From Actinomycetes bacterium (GTDB lineage: Bacteria; Actinomycetota; Actinomycetes; Actinomycetales; Demequinaceae): DNA of 5,744 nucleotides. The stretch spans positions 1 to 5,744 of the forward strand of contig JAEYYZ010000170.1 of assembly GCA_023428185.1 (NCBI GenBank), read 5' to 3'. Under the pieces are notes generated by a model. That model was not told the DNA's origin. It saw nothing but the letters and a program-made list of their open reading frames with translations, and searched no databases. Position numbers and translations under genes: made by a program. Of the stretch, positions 5,680 through 5,744 are shown in pieces (position 1 is the stretch's first letter; the number at the start of each line of letters is the position of its first letter).

Positions 5680-5744
5680 GCCGCATTCCCCTTGCCTTCG
5701 TTGGCGATGTAGTCAATCAGACCATCAAGATCCACGTCATGCGA
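5676..5744 (-). CDS. 3' end of an upstream operon gene, possibly another sugar ABC ATPase
   Basis: The last 22 codons plus TGA of an open frame enter from the right edge. The frame is fixed by the ATGA overlap with permease 1. The end reads DVDLDGLIDYIANEGKGNAA after Ser-His. A short acidic stretch, then a hydrophobic helix ending in I-A-N and a polar tail, resembles the C-termini of CUT2 sugar ATPases (a D-x-hydrophobic pattern leading to IA). It does not look like the end of a periplasmic substrate-binding protein. The canonical order in this transporter group also has an ATPase just before the YtfT-like permease. The evidence is short, so any identity is tentative; that the gene is real and cotranscribed is much surer. 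Confidence 0.6.
   Translation of the reverse strand, partial: SHDVDLDGLIDYIANEGKGNAA

Overview
The window looks like chromosomal DNA of a high-GC Gram-positive bacterium (Actinomycetota). The signs are the high GC content, strong G/C bias at third codon positions, GTG starts and a PadR-DUF1048 gene pair. The genus cannot be read from the sequence. No plasmid, phage or transposase gene is visible.

Layout. A tRNA-Arg(UCU) gene lies at the left edge (3-75). It is followed by about 155 bp of non-coding DNA holding a 16-bp direct repeat (130-145 and 171-186) that begins with the same GGGGCACT octamer as the tRNA 3' end and its flank. A compact two-gene operon on the + strand follows: a small PadR-family repressor (GTG start at 293) and a DUF1048 protein (625-993). 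It is preceded by a 48-bp imperfect palindrome (231-278) that overlaps the likely -10 box and ends 2 bp before the Shine-Dalgarno sequence, a classic autorepression layout.

The rest of the window, from 5744 down to 1003, is one convergent operon on the - strand for a sugar ABC importer of the CUT2 class. In transcription order it holds the 3' end of an upstream gene (5744-5676), permease 1 (YtfT-like, 5679-4618), permease 2 (YjfF-like, 4621-3596), a double-domain ATPase (YtfR-like, 3539-2022) and a LacI-family regulator (2013-1003). The first two junctions are ATGA overlaps. The permease 2-ATPase junction is different: a 56-bp gap holding a long, nearly perfect hairpin whose descending arm contains the ATPase GTG start. 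The best family guess for the substrate is a furanose-type or related sugar (galactofuranose, arabinofuranose, fructose or similar). No substrate-binding protein is present in the window; it may lie upstream of 5744.

How the genes work together. The two permeases would form the membrane pore, the ATPase would drive import, and the LacI regulator, made from the same transcript, would sense a sugar and control the operon through a promoter outside the window. The ATPase comes after the permeases, whereas in the E. coli ytfQRT-yjfF layout it comes before them. The 22-residue tail of the upstream gene resembles the C-terminus of such ATPases, so the operon may encode two ATPases. The most unusual features are the start-codon hairpin at 3522-3580, the possible second ATPase, and the PadR palindrome.
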